64,000 nucleotides of DNA, from contig CAVSCX010000006.1 in the NCBI GenBank assembly GCA_963726615.1, positions 124,001-188,000 on the forward strand, read 5' to 3'. The translations under genes and the position numbers were made by a program. Of the stretch, positions 1 to 7,837 are shown piece after piece (position 1 is the first letter of the stretch; every line of letters starts with the position of its first letter). The notes under the pieces are model-generated. The model had not been told where the DNA came from, did not search any database, and saw only the letters and a program-made list of their open reading frames with translations. The DNA is from CAWDZK01 sp963726615 (GTDB taxonomy: Bacteria; Actinomycetota; Actinomycetes; JACCUZ01).

Positions 1-477
1 ATCCTGCGCGTGCGGTCCGCCCGCCTGGAACGCCATCGCGTACGCCTGGCCGGACGTGTGCATCACGGCCTGCGCCATCTCGTGGCTGCGCGCGTTGATG
101 CGGGTCAGGATCTCGATGCCGAGCTCGGCGCGGGTGTCCGGGCCTGCCGCGCGCCAGGCCGGGATCGCGGCGGTCGCGTCGGCCATCAGCGCGTCGACCG
201 GCTTGTGCGGGTAGCTCGTGCCGAGGTCCAGGCCGTACGGCGACCGCTCGCCCGCCACGCCTCCGTCGGAGCCGCCCTGGTCGAGCGGGAAGGGCGTGCC
301 CAGGTAGGTCTCGAAGGCCGCCTTGCCCTCGGCGGCGGACTGCGTCCCGGGGGTCGCCTCCTCGCCGTAGGCCTTGAGGTTCTCGGGGTAGGCGGACCAG
401 TAGCTGCGCTCCCGGATTGCGGTGAGCGCTCTTTCGAGGGTCTCGCGGTGGGCGGTCTGCGCGATGCTCGTCGTCAT
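1..477 (-). CDS. paaN: Phenylacetic acid degradation protein PaaN, N-terminal part (cut by window edge)
   Basis: Reading the minus strand from the ATG at 477 gives an open frame that runs off the left edge, so about 159 N-terminal residues are visible. They begin MTTSIAQTAHRETLERAL and continue through an ERSYWSAYPENLKAYGEE segment and a PAWRAAGPDTRAELGIEIL segment, which I recognise as the actinobacterial PaaN family, an aldehyde-dehydrogenase-fold protein of phenylacetate catabolism. The aldehyde dehydrogenase catalytic Cys and Glu would lie outside the window. The start is 18 bases from the divergent homocysteine methyltransferase start and has a TAGGTT box 7 nt upstream, so the transcript is probably leaderless. 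No other paa gene is visible here. Confidence 0.8.
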   Translation of the reverse strand, partial: MTTSIAQTAHRETLERALTAIRERSYWSAYPENLKAYGEEATPGTQSAAEGKAAFETYLGTPFPLDQGGSDGGVAGERSPYGLDLGTSYPHKPVDALMADATAAIPAWRAAGPDTRAELGIEILTRINARSHEMAQAVMHTSGQAYAMAFQAGGPHAQD

Positions 478-483
478 GCTCCG

Positions 484-489
484 TAACCT
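484..489 (+). promoter_or_regulatory. Candidate -10 box of mmuM (TAACCT), leaderless start
   Basis: TAACCT lies 6 nt before the GTG of the homocysteine methyltransferase, which places the likely transcription start on the start codon. The same seven bases, TAACCTA, read on the other strand give the paaN box. Confidence 0.45.
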
Positions 490-490
490 A
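485..490 (-). promoter_or_regulatory. Candidate -10 box of paaN (TAGGTT)
   Basis: On the minus strand TAGGTT ends 7 nt before the paaN ATG. It fits the TAnnnT boxes found just before many starts in this window. It shares five bases with the oppositely read box of mmuM. Confidence 0.45.
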
Positions 491-495
491 ACGGG

Positions 496-1407
496 GTGGA
501 CAGGGAGCAGCCCGACGGCGCCGGCGTCGTGCTGCTCGACGGCGGCTTCGCGACCGAGCTCGAGCGGCGCGGCCACGACCTGTCCGACGACCTCTGGTCG
601 GCCCGGCTGCTGGTCGACGACCCGGCCGAGGTCAGGGCGACACATCTGGCGTTCTTCCGGTCCGGCGCCCGGGTCGCCACGACAGCGAGCTACCAGGCGT
701 CCTTCGCCGGCTTCGCGGCTCGCGGCATGTCGCGGCAGGGCTCGGCGGCACTGATGCGGCTGTCGGTGACGCTTGCGCGCGAGGCCGCGTCGCAGGCAGA
801 GGCCGAGGACGGCGTCCCGCGGCTGGTCGCCGCCTCGATCGGGCCGTACGGCGCGGTTCTGGCCGACGGCTCGGAGTACCACGGCTCGTACGGAGTGTCC
901 GACGGCTACCTGCGGTCGTTCCACGCCGAGCGGCTCGAGGTGCTGGCGGCCGCCGGCGCCGACCTGCTCGCGGTCGAGACCGTGCCGTCGGAGCAGGAGG
1001 TGACGGTGCTGCTCGACGTCCTGTCGACGCTCGGCCCGGCTGTGCCCGCCTGGCTGTCGTTGACCTGTGCCGACGACGAGACGACCCGCGCGGGGGAGCC
1101 GGTGGGGCGGGTGTTCGGGCTGACGCGTGGACACGACGCCGTCCTCGCGGTCGGGGTCAACTGCACCGCACCGCCGTACGTCGAGGCGCTGGTGTCGGCC
1201 GCTGTCGCCGCGTCCGGCAAGCCGGCTGTCGCGTACCCGAACAGCGGCGAGTCCTGGGACGGCGAGACGCGGACCTGGGGCGGCGACGGTGCCGTCGTCG
1301 ACCTCGAGCTCGCCAGGCGCTGGGTCTCGGCCGGCGCCCGCTACGTCGGTGGCTGCTGCCGGGTCGGCTCCGCCGACATCGCTCGGCTGGCGGCCGGTCT
1401 GTCGTGA
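496..1407 (+). CDS. mmuM: Homocysteine S-methyltransferase
   Basis: This 303-residue cytoplasmic protein transfers a methyl group to homocysteine to give methionine; S-methylmethionine or S-adenosylmethionine are the usual donors in this family. The N-terminus VVLLDGGFATELERRG is the family signature. The three zinc-binding cysteines are present: C223 in GVNCTAPP and C287/C288 in GGCCR near the C-terminus. Length is normal for the single-domain MmuM/YagD type, with no cobalamin domain, so it is not MetH. The GTG start follows a TAACCT box by 6 nt and has no Shine-Dalgarno sequence, so the mRNA is probably leaderless. Transcription likely ends at the hairpin at 1513-1546. Confidence 0.88.
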   Translation: MDREQPDGAGVVLLDGGFATELERRGHDLSDDLWSARLLVDDPAEVRATHLAFFRSGARVATTASYQASFAGFAARGMSRQGSAALMRLSVTLAREAASQAEAEDGVPRLVAASIGPYGAVLADGSEYHGSYGVSDGYLRSFHAERLEVLAAAGADLLAVETVPSEQEVTVLLDVLSTLGPAVPAWLSLTCADDETTRAGEPVGRVFGLTRGHDAVLAVGVNCTAPPYVEALVSAAVAASGKPAVAYPNSGESWDGETRTWGGDGAVVDLELARRWVSAGARYVGGCCRVGSADIARLAAGLS

Positions 1408-1512
1408 CCGTCGTCCACGGCTGACGGTCGCAGATCGCTCACGGATCCGTTGCTCCGCCGTTCGCGTCGACCGGGCGGTCCCGGCCCGACCACGGCGACG
1501 TGCCCGGGCACG

Positions 1513-1546
1513 ACCAGGGAGCCGGCGGTTCTGCCGGCTCCCTGGT
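1513..1546. terminator. Bidirectional hairpin terminator
   Basis: A perfect 14-bp inverted repeat (left arm ACCAGGGAGCCGGC, 6-nt loop) lies between the convergent mmuM and ABC permease genes. There is no U-tract, which is common for actinobacterial terminators. Confidence 0.7.
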
Positions 1547-1594
1547 GTCGACCACACGAGCCGTGGTCGACGGGGCGGGAGGGGGTGGGGCGAC

Positions 1595-2398
1595 CTACTT
1601 GATCTCGGACCGCAGCACGAGGCGCAGCCCGACGACCAGCGGGAGCACCAGCCAGACCGCCTCCGTGACGGCCAGCTGGGCCCACTCCTGCCCGGTGACC
1701 GGGCTGCCGATGGTGAACAGCGCGGACTGGGCGGCGTTGACGTCGACCCAGGGCTGCAGGTCCTGGAACCCTGCCTGGCGGGTGGCCAGGAGCATGAGCA
1801 GGGTGGGCTGGACGAAGGAGATGACGAAGTACGCCACCAGCGCTGCGGCGGAGCTGCGGAGCAGCACACCGATCGCGAAGCCGCCCATAAGCCCCAGCAC
1901 GTTGCCGAGCACGATGTGCGCGGCGTCGGCCAGCGACACGTCCCACACGGTCGGGGTGCCGGTGATCGCCGTCCCCACGACGTTGCCGACCGCGCCGATC
2001 GCCATCGCCAGCAGCATCGAGGCGACACCGATGCCGATCGCCGCGACCGCCTTGGCCAGGACGACCCGGCCTCGGTGCGGGACCAGCGTGAAGGTCGTCA
2101 GCCCGCTGCGCTGACTCCACTCGCTGGTGACGGCCAGGATGGCGACCATCGGCAGGATCACCGCCGTGGGGAAGCCGACCGCCGACCCGAAGCTGGCGTA
2201 GGTCAGCTCCTCGTCGGGCGCGTAGAGGATCACCGCCCCGGTCGCGATGACAGCGGTCGCGGCGATGCTGGCCATCAGCCAGAACCCGGACCTGGTGTCG
2301 AACATCTTGCGGACCTCGACCGAGGTCAGCCGCGAGAGCGGCACGGGGCGGACGGCGACTGACTCTCGCCTGGTGCTCTCGACTGCGATGGCGGTCAT
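1595..2398 (-). CDS. ABC-2 type transporter permease
   Basis: A 267-residue polytopic membrane protein with about six hydrophobic segments (for example MASIAATAVIATGAVILYA near residue 43 and VVLAKAVAAIGIGVASMLL near 110). It is the membrane subunit of an ABC-2 exporter. Its ATG overlaps the TGA of the ATPase gene upstream (ATGA at 2395-2398), so the two are translationally coupled and almost certainly form one transporter. The N-terminal PLSRLTSVEVRKMFDTRSGFW element is typical of small ABC-2 permeases. The substrate cannot be told from sequence; such pairs in actinobacteria export lipids, peptides or drugs. The gene converges on mmuM and the shared hairpin. Confidence 0.82.
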   Translation of the reverse strand: MTAIAVESTRRESVAVRPVPLSRLTSVEVRKMFDTRSGFWLMASIAATAVIATGAVILYAPDEELTYASFGSAVGFPTAVILPMVAILAVTSEWSQRSGLTTFTLVPHRGRVVLAKAVAAIGIGVASMLLAMAIGAVGNVVGTAITGTPTVWDVSLADAAHIVLGNVLGLMGGFAIGVLLRSSAAALVAYFVISFVQPTLLMLLATRQAGFQDLQPWVDVNAAQSALFTIGSPVTGQEWAQLAVTEAVWLVLPLVVGLRLVLRSEIK

Positions 2399-3294
2399 GC
2401 CGCTGCTCCGTCTCTCTGGGTCTCTGCGGTGAGCTCGAGGAACATCTCCTCCAGGCCCGCGCCACCGGCGGCGCGCAGCTCGGTGACGGCCACTCCGGCC
2501 GCCAGTGCGATCTTTCCGACCAGCTCCGGGCTGGCCTCGACGCGCAGCGTGCCGTCGTCGTGCGAGGTCGGCGCGAGGCCGGCCGCCTCGAGGGCTCGCG
2601 AGAGCTCGGTCGTGCGCACGGCCCCGACGAGCGTGCCGGCGGCTCGGAGGAGCTCGTCCTTCGTGCCGTGCGCGACGATCCGGCCGTTGCCGATCACGAC
2701 GATGTCGTCGGCGACGATCTCGATCTCGTGCAGCAGGTGCGAGGACAGGAGCACGGTGCCGCCCCGGTCCGCGTAGCCGCGAAGGAGGTCTCGCATCCAG
2801 CGGATGCCGGCCGGGTCCAACCCGTTGGCCGGCTCGTCGAGGATGAGGACCCGGGGGTCGCCGATCAGTGCGGTGGCGATGCCGAGCCGCTGCCGCATCC
2901 CCAGCGAGTAGTCGCGGACCCGGCGTTCCGCCTCGCGCCCGGTCAGGCTGACCAGGTCCAGCATCTCGTCCACGCGACGGCCGGGCAGGCCCATCGTCCG
3001 CTGGGCGATGGTGAGGATCTCGCGCCCGGTCCGACCGGCGTGCTGCGCCGACGCCTCCAGCAGCACGCCAACCTCCAGTCCGGGGTTGGGGAGGTCCCGG
3101 AAGGCGCGGCGGGCGATGGTGACGCTTCCGGATGTGGGCGGGGTCAGGCCGACGAGGATCCGCATGGTGGTCGACTTGCCGGCGCCGTTAGGCCCCAGGA
3201 ACCCGGTGACGCGACCCGGCCGGGCTGTGAAGGAGATGTCGTCCACGGCTCTGAACCCGCCGTAGGTCTTGGTGAGTGACTCGACTGTGATCAT
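2395..3294 (-). CDS. ABC transporter ATP-binding protein
   Basis: A 299-residue cytoplasmic ATPase beginning MITVESLTKTYGGFRAVDD. It has Walker A GPNGAGKST, the signature LGMRQRLG, Walker B VLILDEPANGLDP and a switch His in SSHLLHE, followed by an accessory C-terminal domain as in the DrrA/NatA-like group that pairs with ABC-2 permeases. I chose the ATG at 3294 from family alignment. An in-frame ATG at 3330 would add MRPTRVRTTLVT and is possible, since neither start has a strong Shine-Dalgarno sequence. The next gene, its permease, starts inside this stop codon. Confidence 0.86.
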   Translation of the reverse strand: MITVESLTKTYGGFRAVDDISFTARPGRVTGFLGPNGAGKSTTMRILVGLTPPTSGSVTIARRAFRDLPNPGLEVGVLLEASAQHAGRTGREILTIAQRTMGLPGRRVDEMLDLVSLTGREAERRVRDYSLGMRQRLGIATALIGDPRVLILDEPANGLDPAGIRWMRDLLRGYADRGGTVLLSSHLLHEIEIVADDIVVIGNGRIVAHGTKDELLRAAGTLVGAVRTTELSRALEAAGLAPTSHDDGTLRVEASPELVGKIALAAGVAVTELRAAGGAGLEEMFLELTAETQRDGAAA

Positions 3295-3401
3295 GGTGAC
3301 AAGCGTCGTGCGGACGCGGGTGGGGCGCATCGGTGACGTCCCCTGAGCCCTCCCGGGTCGTACCCCGGCTCCGGCTCAGGGTCCACCCCGGGAGCCGAGC
3401 G

Positions 3402-4046
3402 TCAGGCGAGCCGGCGGCGGCCGCGGAGGCGTTCGTCGAGCAGGTGTGCCGCGGCGGCCAGACCGAGGAAGAAGACTGCGACCGCGGCGGCGTTCAGCAG
3501 TACACGTGGCCATCCGTTGTCGGCGACGTCGAGGAACGGGTAGAGCGAGAAGCCGCCGGAGGCCCGCTGCAGGCTGAGCGCGAACACCAGCCAGGCCAGT
3601 GGGAACAGGGCGGCCAGCTGCACGACCCGCCACGACGTCTTCCCGCGCGGCCCGAAGACCAGCCACCCGAGCACGCACAGGATCGGGGCGAGGGTGTGCA
3701 GCAGGAAGTCGGCCGTCCTCGCTGCCCCGTCGAGGTCCTGGAGGTCCTTGAGTGCCAGTCGGAAGACGACGAAGGTCACCGTGATGCAGAGGACCCCGTC
3801 GAGCCGCAGCACCCAGAGCCACTCTGGCTGACGTCGCACCCGACCGGCGAGCACCAGGCTCGTGACCATCACGAGGATGTTGGACTGCACGGTGAAGTAC
3901 GCGAACACGCTGAGGACCCGGCCCCGGTCGGAGTCGAAGAACCCGGAGTCGAGCGAGGCGGTGGCGACGAGCTGCACGACGATCCCGACGGCCACGACGA
4001 CCGCCGTCGCCGCGAACCAGAGTCGGGCGACGACCGGCTTGAGCAC
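3402..4046 (-). CDS. Pr6Pr-like six-helix membrane protein
   Basis: A 214-residue integral membrane protein with about six helices, including RLWFAATAVVVAVGIVVQLV (residues 8-27), FAYFTVQSNILVMVTSLVL, ILCVLGWLVFG and VLLNAAAVAVFFLGLAAAAHLL near the C-terminus. The FTVQSN and LYPFLDV motifs match the Pr6Pr family, whose biochemical role is unknown. The sequence ends in a basic DERLRGRRRLA tail. I chose the GTG at 4046; the reading frame stays open far upstream only because it runs antisense to argS in GC-rich DNA. It lies between the ABC exporter and tRNA-Arg, on the same strand as both. Confidence 0.7.
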   Translation of the reverse strand: MLKPVVARLWFAATAVVVAVGIVVQLVATASLDSGFFDSDRGRVLSVFAYFTVQSNILVMVTSLVLAGRVRRQPEWLWVLRLDGVLCITVTFVVFRLALKDLQDLDGAARTADFLLHTLAPILCVLGWLVFGPRGKTSWRVVQLAALFPLAWLVFALSLQRASGGFSLYPFLDVADNGWPRVLLNAAAVAVFFLGLAAAAHLLDERLRGRRRLA

Positions 4047-4147
4047 GGGGGGAGCGTACGGTGCCCGGCCGCCGCGGGCCGCCGAACGACCCCGTCGACA
4101 CCCGAGGGTCGACCGGTCGGCCCTCGGCCGGCGGTCATCGCGGTGGG

Positions 4148-4219
4148 TGCCCCCGGCAGGATTCGAACCTGCGCCACCGCCTCCGGAGGGCGGTGCTCTA
4201 TCCCCTGAGCTACGGGGGC
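4148..4219 (-). tRNA. tRNA-Arg (anticodon CCG)
   Basis: The minus strand folds into a complete cloverleaf: acceptor GCCCCCG/CGGGGGC with discriminator A, D arm GCTC/GAGC, anticodon stem CCGCC/GGCGG with loop CTCCGGA, and T arm GCAGG-TTCGAAT-CCTGC. The anticodon CCG (4184-4186 on the complement) reads CGG, a common arginine codon at this GC content. The 3' CCA is not encoded (CCCACC follows the discriminator). Confidence 0.96.
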
Positions 4220-4289
4220 AGCGTCGGGGTATGGCGAGGATCGAGGTTATCAGTCTGCCAAGTCCACCTCGGCCCGCGTCCGGCGCGGC

Positions 4290-4295
4290 TAGCCT
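4290..4295 (+). promoter_or_regulatory. -10 box (TAGCCT), leaderless start of the receiver gene
   Basis: TAGCCT ends 6 nt before the GTG at 4302, and no Shine-Dalgarno sequence is present. The spacing is the same as for lysA and argS. Confidence 0.5.
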
Positions 4296-4301
4296 CCGCC
4301 C

Positions 4302-4745
4302 GTGACCGAGGACACCACTGTCAGCGCCGCCGGCGCCTCGGAAGTCGCGGACGGCTCCATCCCCGGTGGCCGCCGACGGGTTCTCGTCGTGGATGACAGC
4401 GCCGTGATCCGGACCCTGATCACGGTGAACCTCGAGCTCGAGGGCTTCGAGGTGGTGCAAGCGATCGACGGGCAGGACGCGCTGGCGAAGGCCCTCGAGG
4501 TTCAGCCCGACGTCATGACAATCGATGTGGTCATGCCGCGGCTGGACGGCTTCGACGCCGTCGAGCGGATCCGGGCCCACCCACGAACCCAGGACCTCAA
4601 GATCGTGATGGTCACCGCTTGTGCGCAGGAGGCAGACCTGCGCCGCGGTGACGAGGTCGGGGTGGACGCCTACGTCACCAAGCCTTTCGACCCGAGCGCG
4701 CTGGTGCGCACCGTCCGCGACCTGGTGGAGCAGCCGACCACCTGA
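4302..4745 (+). CDS. Single-domain response regulator (CheY-like receiver)
   Basis: A 147-residue protein made of a short, probably disordered N-terminal tail (about 24 residues) and one receiver domain. The phosphorylation residues are all present: acidic pair D31/D32, phospho-acceptor D75 in TIDVVMPRLDG, T105 and K127 in the TKPF motif. There is no output domain, so it must act by protein-protein contact or pass phosphate on. No histidine kinase is encoded nearby. The start codon is fixed by a TAGCCT box 6 nt upstream. It lies between tRNA-Arg and argS but has its own promoter, so the adjacency need not be functional. Confidence 0.85.
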   Translation: MTEDTTVSAAGASEVADGSIPGGRRRVLVVDDSAVIRTLITVNLELEGFEVVQAIDGQDALAKALEVQPDVMTIDVVMPRLDGFDAVERIRAHPRTQDLKIVMVTACAQEADLRRGDEVGVDAYVTKPFDPSALVRTVRDLVEQPTT

Positions 4746-4778
4746 GAGATACGGCGGGGCGGGGTGCCGACCGGTCGA

Positions 4779-4784
4779 TAGCCT
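4779..4784 (+). promoter_or_regulatory. -10 box (TAGCCT), leaderless start of argS
   Basis: TAGCCT lies 6 nt before the argS GTG at 4791, with no ribosome binding site in between. Confidence 0.5.
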
Positions 4785-4790
4785 GCACGC

Positions 4791-6443
4791 GTGACTCCCG
4801 CCGAGCTCGCCTCCGCCGTCCGGGCTGCCGTGCAGGCCGCTGTCGACGAGGGCGCGCTCGCTGTCCCCGTCCCGGCCGAGGTCAAGGTCGAGCGTCCCAA
4901 GGTCAGGGAGCACGGCGACTACGCCACCTCGGTGGCGTTGCAGCTGGCGAAGCCGGCCGGCCGGGCGCCCCGGGAGGTCGCCGAGCTCGTGGCCACCCGG
5001 CTGCGGGAGGCAGCCGGCGTCGCGCAGGTGGACGTCGCCGGACCGGGCTTTCTCAACATCACCCTCGACTCCGCCGCCCAGGGCGAGCTGGCTCGCACTG
5101 TCGTGAGCGCGGGGGCGGCGTACGGAAGGACCACGACGGTTGCCGGCCACCGGTTCAACCTGGAGTTCGTGTCGGCGAACCCCACCGGCCCGCTCCACCT
5201 CGGTCATGTCCGCTGGGCCGCTGTGGGCGACGCCCTCGCACGGGTGCTCGAGGCTGCTGGTGCCGACGTCACCCGCGAGTACTACTTCAACGACGCCGGC
5301 GTCCAGATCGACCGGTACGCCCAGTCGTTGATGGCGGCGGCGAAGGGAGAGCCGACGCCGGAGGACGGGTACGGCGGCGACTACATCGGTGAGATCGCCG
5401 CCCAGGTCGTGGCCCGGCACCCCGACGTCCTCGGGCTGGACGGCGCGGCCGCCCTCGCAACGTTCCGTAGTGACGGCCTGGACCTGATGTTCGAGGAGAT
5501 CCGCCAGTCCCTGGCGGACTTCGGCGTGCGCTTCGACGTCTACTTCAACGAGAAGGACCTGCACGACAAGGGTGAGCTGACGGCTGCGCTGGATCGGCTC
5601 ACCTCGGCGGGGCACGTGTTCGAGAAGGACGGCGCGACCTGGCTGCGGACCACCACCTTCGGTGACGACCGCGACCGGGTGCTGGTGCGTACCAACGGCG
5701 AGCCGACGTACTTCCTGGCCGACTGCGCCTACTACCTCGACAAGCGAGAGCGGGGCTTCGACCGCGTCGTCATCATGTTGGGTGCCGACCACCACGGGTA
5801 CGTGGGCCGGTACAAGGCGCTGGCCGCGGCGTACGGCGACGACCCCGACGTCAACCTCGAGATCCTCATCGGCCAGCTGGTCAACCTCTTCAAGGACGGC
5901 AAGCCGCTGCGGATGAGCAAGCGCGCAGGCACCACAGTGACGTTGGAGGAGCTGGTCGAGGCGATCGGTGCCGACGCCGGTCGCTACGCGTTGGGCCGGT
6001 TCTCCACCGACAGCCCGATCGACCTCGACCTGGACGCCTGGGCACGGCGGACGAACGACAACCCCGTGTACTACGTGCAGTACGCGCACGCCCGGGTGGC
6101 CAGCCTGCTGCGCAACGCGGCCGACCTCGGTGTGGACAAGGGCGAGCTGCACCCCGAGCTGCTCGACCACGACCGTGAGGGCGACCTGCTCGGCGCGCTG
6201 GGGGAGTACCCGAGGGTGGTGGCCACCGCGGCCGAGCTGCGTGAGCCGCACCGGGTCGCCCGCTACCTCGAGCAGCTCGCGGGCACCTACCACCGGTTCT
6301 ACGACGACTGCCGGGTGCTGCCCCGCGGCGACGAGGAGACCACCGACGTGCACCGGGCCCGGCTCTGGCTGGTCGAGGCGACCCGCACCGTGCTGGCCAA
6401 CGGTCTGGGCCTGCTCGGGGTCACCGCGCCGGACCGGATGTAG
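4791..6443 (+). CDS. argS: Arginyl-tRNA synthetase
   Basis: A 550-residue class I aminoacyl-tRNA synthetase that charges tRNA-Arg with arginine in the cytoplasm. It shows the N-terminal Add1 tRNA-binding domain (roughly residues 1-85), the HIGH-type motif PTGPLHLGH at about residue 135, the KMSKS counterpart MSKR at about 375, and the C-terminal anticodon-binding DALR domain ending in GLGLLGVTAPDRM. Length is normal. The GTG start is set by a TAGCCT box 6 nt upstream. In many actinobacteria argS directly precedes lysA; here the pxpABC genes lie in between. Confidence 0.97.
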   Translation: MTPAELASAVRAAVQAAVDEGALAVPVPAEVKVERPKVREHGDYATSVALQLAKPAGRAPREVAELVATRLREAAGVAQVDVAGPGFLNITLDSAAQGELARTVVSAGAAYGRTTTVAGHRFNLEFVSANPTGPLHLGHVRWAAVGDALARVLEAAGADVTREYYFNDAGVQIDRYAQSLMAAAKGEPTPEDGYGGDYIGEIAAQVVARHPDVLGLDGAAALATFRSDGLDLMFEEIRQSLADFGVRFDVYFNEKDLHDKGELTAALDRLTSAGHVFEKDGATWLRTTTFGDDRDRVLVRTNGEPTYFLADCAYYLDKRERGFDRVVIMLGADHHGYVGRYKALAAAYGDDPDVNLEILIGQLVNLFKDGKPLRMSKRAGTTVTLEELVEAIGADAGRYALGRFSTDSPIDLDLDAWARRTNDNPVYYVQYAHARVASLLRNAADLGVDKGELHPELLDHDREGDLLGALGEYPRVVATAAELREPHRVARYLEQLAGTYHRFYDDCRVLPRGDEETTDVHRARLWLVEATRTVLANGLGLLGVTAPDRM

Positions 6444-6464
6444 CACCAGGACCGGGCCGCCACC

Positions 6465-7220
6465 GTGGACCTCAACGCCGACCTCGGCGAGGAGCTCGAC
6501 GGCGCACGCACCGACGACGACGGGCTGGTCGGGGTGGTCACCAGTGCCAACATCGCGTGCGGCTTCCACTCGGGCGACCCGCCCACCATGCGCCGTGTCA
6601 GCGCGCTCTGTGTCGAGCGCGGCGTCGCGATCGGCGCCCAGGTGTCCTACCGCGACCGCGAGGGGTTCGGGCGCCGGTTCGTCGACGTCGACCCCGGCGT
6701 GCTCGCCGACGACGTCCTCGAGCAGGTCGCGACCCTCGACGCCCTTGCCCGCTCCGTCGGCGGTCGGGTGACCTACGTCAAGCCGCACGGGGCGCTCTAC
6801 CACGCGGTCGGCCACCACGAGGAGCAGGCGGCCGCTCTGGTCGCAGGGGTGCGCGCCTTCGGCGACGACCTGTGCGCGCTCGGGCTTCCGTCGTCGCGCT
6901 GGCTGTCCCTGGCCGAGCGAGCCGGGCTGCGGCCGGTGCACGAGGCGTTCGCCGACCGGGCCTACGCCGCCGACGGCACCCTGGTCCCGCGCTACCGGCC
7001 GGGTTCGGTCCTCGACGACGCGGCCGAGGTGGTGGCACGCAGTGTTCGTCTGGCTACAGACGCCGAGGTCGTCGCGACCGACGGCACCGTGCTGCGGGTG
7101 GTGGCCGAGTCGCTCTGCATCCACGGCGACACTCCCGGTGCCGTCGCTCTCGGGCGGGCGGTGCGCGACGCGCTGCGCGCCGTCGGTGTGGTTCCGGCGC
7201 CGTTCGCGCCGCCCGGGTGA
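6465..7220 (+). CDS. pxpA: 5-oxoprolinase subunit A (LamB/YcsF family)
   Basis: A 251-residue protein with the LamB/YcsF signatures MDLNADLGEE at the N-terminus, SANIACGFHSGDP near residue 30 and KPHGALYH near 105. Together with PxpB and PxpC it forms the ATP-dependent 5-oxoprolinase that opens pyroglutamate to glutamate. The GTG start lies 21 nt after the argS stop, and the gene overlaps pxpB by GTGA, so the three subunits are coupled. Length matches the family. The operon probably recycles 5-oxoproline formed by spontaneous glutamine cyclisation. Confidence 0.92.
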   Translation: MDLNADLGEELDGARTDDDGLVGVVTSANIACGFHSGDPPTMRRVSALCVERGVAIGAQVSYRDREGFGRRFVDVDPGVLADDVLEQVATLDALARSVGGRVTYVKPHGALYHAVGHHEEQAAALVAGVRAFGDDLCALGLPSSRWLSLAERAGLRPVHEAFADRAYAADGTLVPRYRPGSVLDDAAEVVARSVRLATDAEVVATDGTVLRVVAESLCIHGDTPGAVALGRAVRDALRAVGVVPAPFAPPG

Positions 7221-7837
7221 GCCCGGTGCGCCTCCTTCCCTGCGGCGACGCGGCCGTCCTCGTCGAGGTGGCCGACCTGGACGCCGCGCTCGCCCTGCAC
7301 GCGGACCTCCGGGCGCGCCCGCCGTCGGGGATGGTCGACGTCGTCCCGGCCGAGCGGACCGTCCTGGTGCGGGTCGACCCGGCGGTGACCTCGGTCGAGG
7401 CGCTGCGCGACGACCTGGCGCGGCGCCGGGCCGCCCGTCGCAACCTCGTCGAGGGCCCGGTGCTGACGGTCCCCGTGGCCTACGACGGGTCCGACCTCGC
7501 GGCGGTGGCGGCCGGCGTGGGCTGGTCCGTGCAGCGTCTGGTCACCGAGCACCAGCGGCGCACGTGGCGGGTTGCCTTCACCGGCTTCGCGCCCGGCTTC
7601 GGCTACCTCGTGCCGGACGACGACTGGCCCGAGGTTTCGCGTCGCGCCGACCCGCGGACCGTGGTCCCGGCCGGTGCGGTGGCGCTGGCCGGCCGGTACG
7701 CCGGGGTCTACCCGCAGGCCAGCCCGGGCGGCTGGCAGCTGGTGGGGCGCACCGACCTCGCGGTCTGGGACGTCGACCGTGACCCGCCCGCGCTGCTGGT
7801 CCCCGGAACCCGGGTGCGGTTCGAGGCGGTGCCGTGA
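7217..7837 (+). CDS. pxpB: 5-oxoprolinase subunit B (KipI-like)
   Basis: A 206-residue protein of the carboxyltransferase domain 1 (KipI/PxpB) family. It starts at the GTG in the GTGA overlap with pxpA; a second in-frame GTG nine bases later is possible. Family hallmarks are RLLPCGDAAVLVE at the N-terminus, VPVAYDGSDLAAVA mid-protein and FAPGFGYLVPDD with PAGAVALAG and GGWQLVGRT in the C-terminal half. It forms the BC complex with PxpC and acts with PxpA on 5-oxoproline. The stop overlaps the pxpC start (GTGA). Confidence 0.9.
   Translation: MSPVRLLPCGDAAVLVEVADLDAALALHADLRARPPSGMVDVVPAERTVLVRVDPAVTSVEALRDDLARRRAARRNLVEGPVLTVPVAYDGSDLAAVAAGVGWSVQRLVTEHQRRTWRVAFTGFAPGFGYLVPDDDWPEVSRRADPRTVVPAGAVALAGRYAGVYPQASPGGWQLVGRTDLAVWDVDRDPPALLVPGTRVRFEAVP

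Noticed and set aside
3402..7124. Minus-strand open frame of 1240 codons
   Set aside because: Only its last 215 codons (3402-4046) are a real gene. The rest is antisense to tRNA-Arg, the receiver gene, argS and pxpA and has the Arg/Val/Gly-rich look of GC-rich shadow frames.
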